Source: Lethocerus indicus
Lineage: Eukaryota > Arthropoda > Insecta > Hemiptera > Belostomatidae
Assembly: GCA_019843655.1 (NCBI GenBank)
Contig: JACDQD010000005.1
Location: 27,910,954 to 27,974,953 of the forward strand
DNA length: 64,000 nt
Direction: 5' to 3'
Of this stretch, positions 60,988-64,000 are shown in pieces (the first letter of the stretch is position 1; each line of letters begins with the position of its first letter). The notes under the pieces were generated by a model that worked only from the letters and a program-made list of their open reading frames with translations, was not told where the DNA came from and searched no databases. A program made the translations under genes and the position numbers.

Positions 60988-62976
60988 TATATTAAACGAC
61001 ATACAATGTATTCGTCCGGAACAATTTTTCCTAACATAAAATCGGTCAATCTACCTGTCAAAAACACCCGTTTGTTTGGAGAAGTGTTTGTACGAGCCAG
61101 TACCTACGTAGAACCCACCTCGGTGTCTGGAAATCGATCGAGACAGTGAAATACCGAATGGGAAATATGAATTGGAGTATTTTATACGACTATTTATTAG
61201 TAAACTAGTTAGGCGGGGCGAGATGAGCGGAGAGAGGGGACAGTACCAGACGGACGGACAGACAGTCGAAAGAGAAACATAGATAAGCGTCCGTTATTTA
61301 TTCCACCCTTCATTTTTTTTCTACGCGTCAAACCCTTATCAGTTGACAGTGTCAGGCATTCGCCAGGTGCCGCCACCGCTTCGGCTCAAACAAAAACCGA
61401 AATTTAATTACAGCCGATACACATTCGATATCCGTTACAATAAAAACAAGTGAGCAGTATTTTTCCGCTCTGAAAGAGACAGATATTGACGGAAGTGAAA
61501 CTGGACCTATCTAAAGGGCCAGAAAAAATATGAAAATGGAATCCTGCGCGACCGCACTGCTTTCGTAATAATTAATTGGTTTTTATTAATCACCGTAAAT
61601 TCGGAACGATAATATGGAAATGTTAAAGGATTGAACAACAGTTTCATAACAAGAGTGAATGAAAAACCCTTTGATGCGTGGCTGATAATTATAACTGTCT
61701 CAAGGAGGTTACGACCGTGGTGTTATTACAACAAACCATTTCTGACTTATTGGACTTAGTATAGAGATTTCAGTCCGCGATAAGTGGAACGTTAAGAATA
61801 CGTTAAGGATATTCGGTTCACCAAGATCAGCTCGAAAAATATTAATTATATATATTATATTAATACAAAGCGGACGCACAATATATTCCATTTTTTTAAT
61901 TGAACGTGCCAATACTATTTTTTACGGAATCATATTTTAGGATTTTCATATAGACAGGAAAACGACCAAAATCACTGAAACAACCTACAAAAATAATAAT
62001 AATCAAATAATAGTCGAATAATCGACATTGGGTTTTATGGGCTTCTGTGGGTTTTAACGAAGGACGGAAAAAGAAGTATTTCCTCAAATTTTTCAGTAGC
62101 ATAAAAATGAACATAGGAAAAATTGCGTGTTTTTTTAACAAATTGAAGAAATATTAGTAAATTGTAATATACACACACTTTAAGTTTAAGGGTATATATG
62201 AAAAAGAGCAGGAGAGATAAGGGTATATATCTCACAAATAGAACAATTAATGGTAAATATACGTTCATCGGTTAAATTCATAAAAAATAGACCAACAATA
62301 TAAAAATTTCAGGAGAGTCGATAAAAGAAACTCAACTGAGAAAACAGATCAGTCTCACCGAAGACCTAAATGTGTGCAATTTCCATTTCAGAAGCTCAAG
62401 TTCATATTATATATTACGAAGACAAAACTAGAAGGAAAAAGATGAAATGTATGTGGACGTAAAGCGAGAACTAAATAAGAAACTGCAGTTGTTTCCACCG
62501 GTTCATAAGTCAGACGAGGAGGGGAAAGGGGCAAAAAAAGGAAAGAAACCATTATCGTCAACAAAATTATACAGCTTCTTAACGATGGCTCATTGAAGTG
62601 ACCGAGCAAGCGACCAAACGAATTCTGAACACGAAACCGAATCGAGTTATTTAACAACAGGTCGATGCGGGGACGAAATGTAGATTGTATTTGCAGTGAA
62701 AAAGTCGGTTGTCGAGCACACCGAGAAGTGCTCAGAGTTAGTTCTTTACAGGATATGGACGTATCCATAAAAAAGGAAATCATTCTGGCCGACAACTACT
62801 AAATTCGTACGGAAATGGATATTGAAACTCTATATTACATAACAATTTAGATATCATAATGCAATATATAGGATAGAAAGCAATTTTATACGGCAGAACG
62901 GAGAACAGTAGTACTTCAATTTTAAGTTACAATAAAGGTTAAATTGTAATAAAAAGGTGAAACTACTAACTGCGAC

Positions 62977-63068
62977 ACAGAGAGATACTGAGGGAGTGAG
63001 ACGGAGGGAGGGAAGGTGAGAAAGAGGGAGGGAGAGAGGGAGAAAAAGAGTGGGGGAACTAGAAGTTA
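62977..63068 (+). repeat. Polypurine tract
   Basis: G/A-rich with repeated GGGAGGGA words. Low-complexity frame on the minus strand. Confidence 0.75.
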
Positions 63069-63767
63069 GGCAAACCCACACTACGCCCCATTAACAAACA
63101 GTAGGAGGGCACAAACTAACGCTGCAGTAAGTACACACGAGTAATTTTGTTTAGGCTTCATTGCAGACTTGAAACAAAATTGACCCTAAACTATAATTAA
63201 TTTATATATAATAAATTGATTTATAAGAAATGTTCGTAACTTTATCCGAAAATGTAATTCTTTCACTATTACATCGTTTATAATAAAGGGAAATTGTCGG
63301 GTAATAAATTCAATGAATAAAACTGGCCCGAATGAAAGTTCCGTGACCAGCATCCTGTCCACTGTTTGAACGAATTTCCGTATATCGCTAAATGTTCTGC
63401 GCTTCTTTAGCACTAGCACAAAGAAATAAACCTACGCTAAAAGCAAAATTTCCCTACTTCAATTGGCTCCGTAAATATGAGGCCAGATTAAACGTTTTTA
63501 GACAGGAATACACTATTTGCATTCTTTATACGATTAACTTTTATTGGATATAAATATAATCATCAAAATAGATTTTTTGTATAAGTAAATCATTCAGGAT
63601 TGGTTAAAGAAAATAAAGATGATAGAAAAGAAAAGAGAATATTTATTGGAGGGAATTTGGAGGTCCAAAATAACGAACAATTAAGGCGAATGGTGACGTG
63701 ACCACGTTGTGGTTTTGAATAAATTACAAAAGTGGACGTACAGAGCAAAGTAGTAATTAAACTTTAA

Positions 63768-63887
63768 ACGGTAAGTAAAACGATTCATTGTACATATTTA
63801 ATTAGGAAATTATTAACAAATGGTAAGCGAAAGAAACTTTGGCATCTATATTATTTGCACTATATGGATGATTTCGTTATCGTACAC
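63768..63887 (+). pseudogene. Possible reverse-transcriptase remnant with YMDD motif
   Basis: A 40-codon stop-free stretch ends in LYYLHYMDDFVIVH followed by TAA. YMDD (63861-63872) flanked by hydrophobic residues is the catalytic box of reverse transcriptases. After a one-base shift the frame continues TKEIR, stop, LQFIEII, compatible with a decayed gene. No upstream RT motifs (for example the conserved Q-G/S-P region) are visible and the sequence is short, so a chance match is quite possible. The window ends 113 bases later, so a better-preserved part could lie outside it. Confidence 0.2.
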
Positions 63888-64000
63888 TAAGGAAATAAGA
63901 TGATTGCAATTTATTGAAATTATAACAAATTATAACGTGAAATAAAACATTGGAAATATATTCCTGGCAACTGTGTTAGTAGGTATTACGAAACGAGTGA

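Larger units (their letters stand above)
59481..63767. other. Upstream flank of the signal-peptide gene, no gene seen
   Basis: AT-rich apart from the CpG patch at 60250-60600 and the polypurine tract at 62977-63068 (both listed). Frames up to 135 codons (62388-62795 minus) have no recognisable features. Confidence 0.4.

Noticed and set aside
62388..62795. 135-codon minus-strand frame
   Set aside because: Length is within chance for 64 kb and no feature is recognisable.

Overview
The window looks like non-coding DNA from an animal nuclear genome, most likely an arthropod. It is AT-rich but CpG dinucleotides are not depleted. It is littered with microsatellites and polypurine tracts, and no long open reading frame on either strand reads as a protein. 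There are no operons, ribosome binding sites or dense gene packing, so it is not bacterial or organellar. The species cannot be named from the sequence.

The one convincing protein-coding feature is a short minus-strand exon at 58704-58797. It starts with an ATG in good context behind an in-frame stop, encodes a textbook secretory signal peptide, and ends in a consensus 5' splice site (AACG|GTAAGA) in phase 1. GC- and CpG-rich DNA lies just upstream (58798-59480) and probably holds the 5' UTR and promoter. The gene therefore runs leftward. The simplest reading is that most of positions 1-58703 is a very large first intron, or intron plus intergenic DNA, of a secreted or membrane protein, and that 59481-64000 is upstream flank. 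No second exon could be identified, so the family is unknown.

The most interesting mobile-element signal is a foldback element at 46151-46607. It has two 158-bp inverted arms (5 mismatches, no indels) around a 106-bp centre, flanked by a 15-bp direct repeat with one mismatch. Both arms carry boxes resembling a hammerhead ribozyme core (CTGAAGA ... GAAAC), which suggests inverted terminal repeats of a Penelope-like element. Two older, diverged copies of one arm lie at 48011-48071 and 60886-60987. Other traces are two or three degraded tRNA-like (SINE-type) segments, best at 27437-27506, and a possible reverse-transcriptase YMDD remnant at the right edge (63768-63887).

Candidate regulatory DNA, all inferred from motifs: a plus-strand TATA/initiator promoter with upstream GAGA and E-box motifs near 41773, followed by a 53-codon small ORF; a GA-rich block with two PHO/YY1-type sites and an initiator at 36400-36640; a dense cluster of TTTAT/ATAAA (Caudal/Abd-B-type) sites at 18961-19440; and several CpG-rich unique blocks (20520-20840, 26890-27320, 37380-37650, 42900-44200, 50930-51300, 60250-60600). 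A run of consecutive hairpins lies at 9482-9726, ending in a perfect 21-bp stem. The rest is AT-rich unique sequence in which I see no genes.
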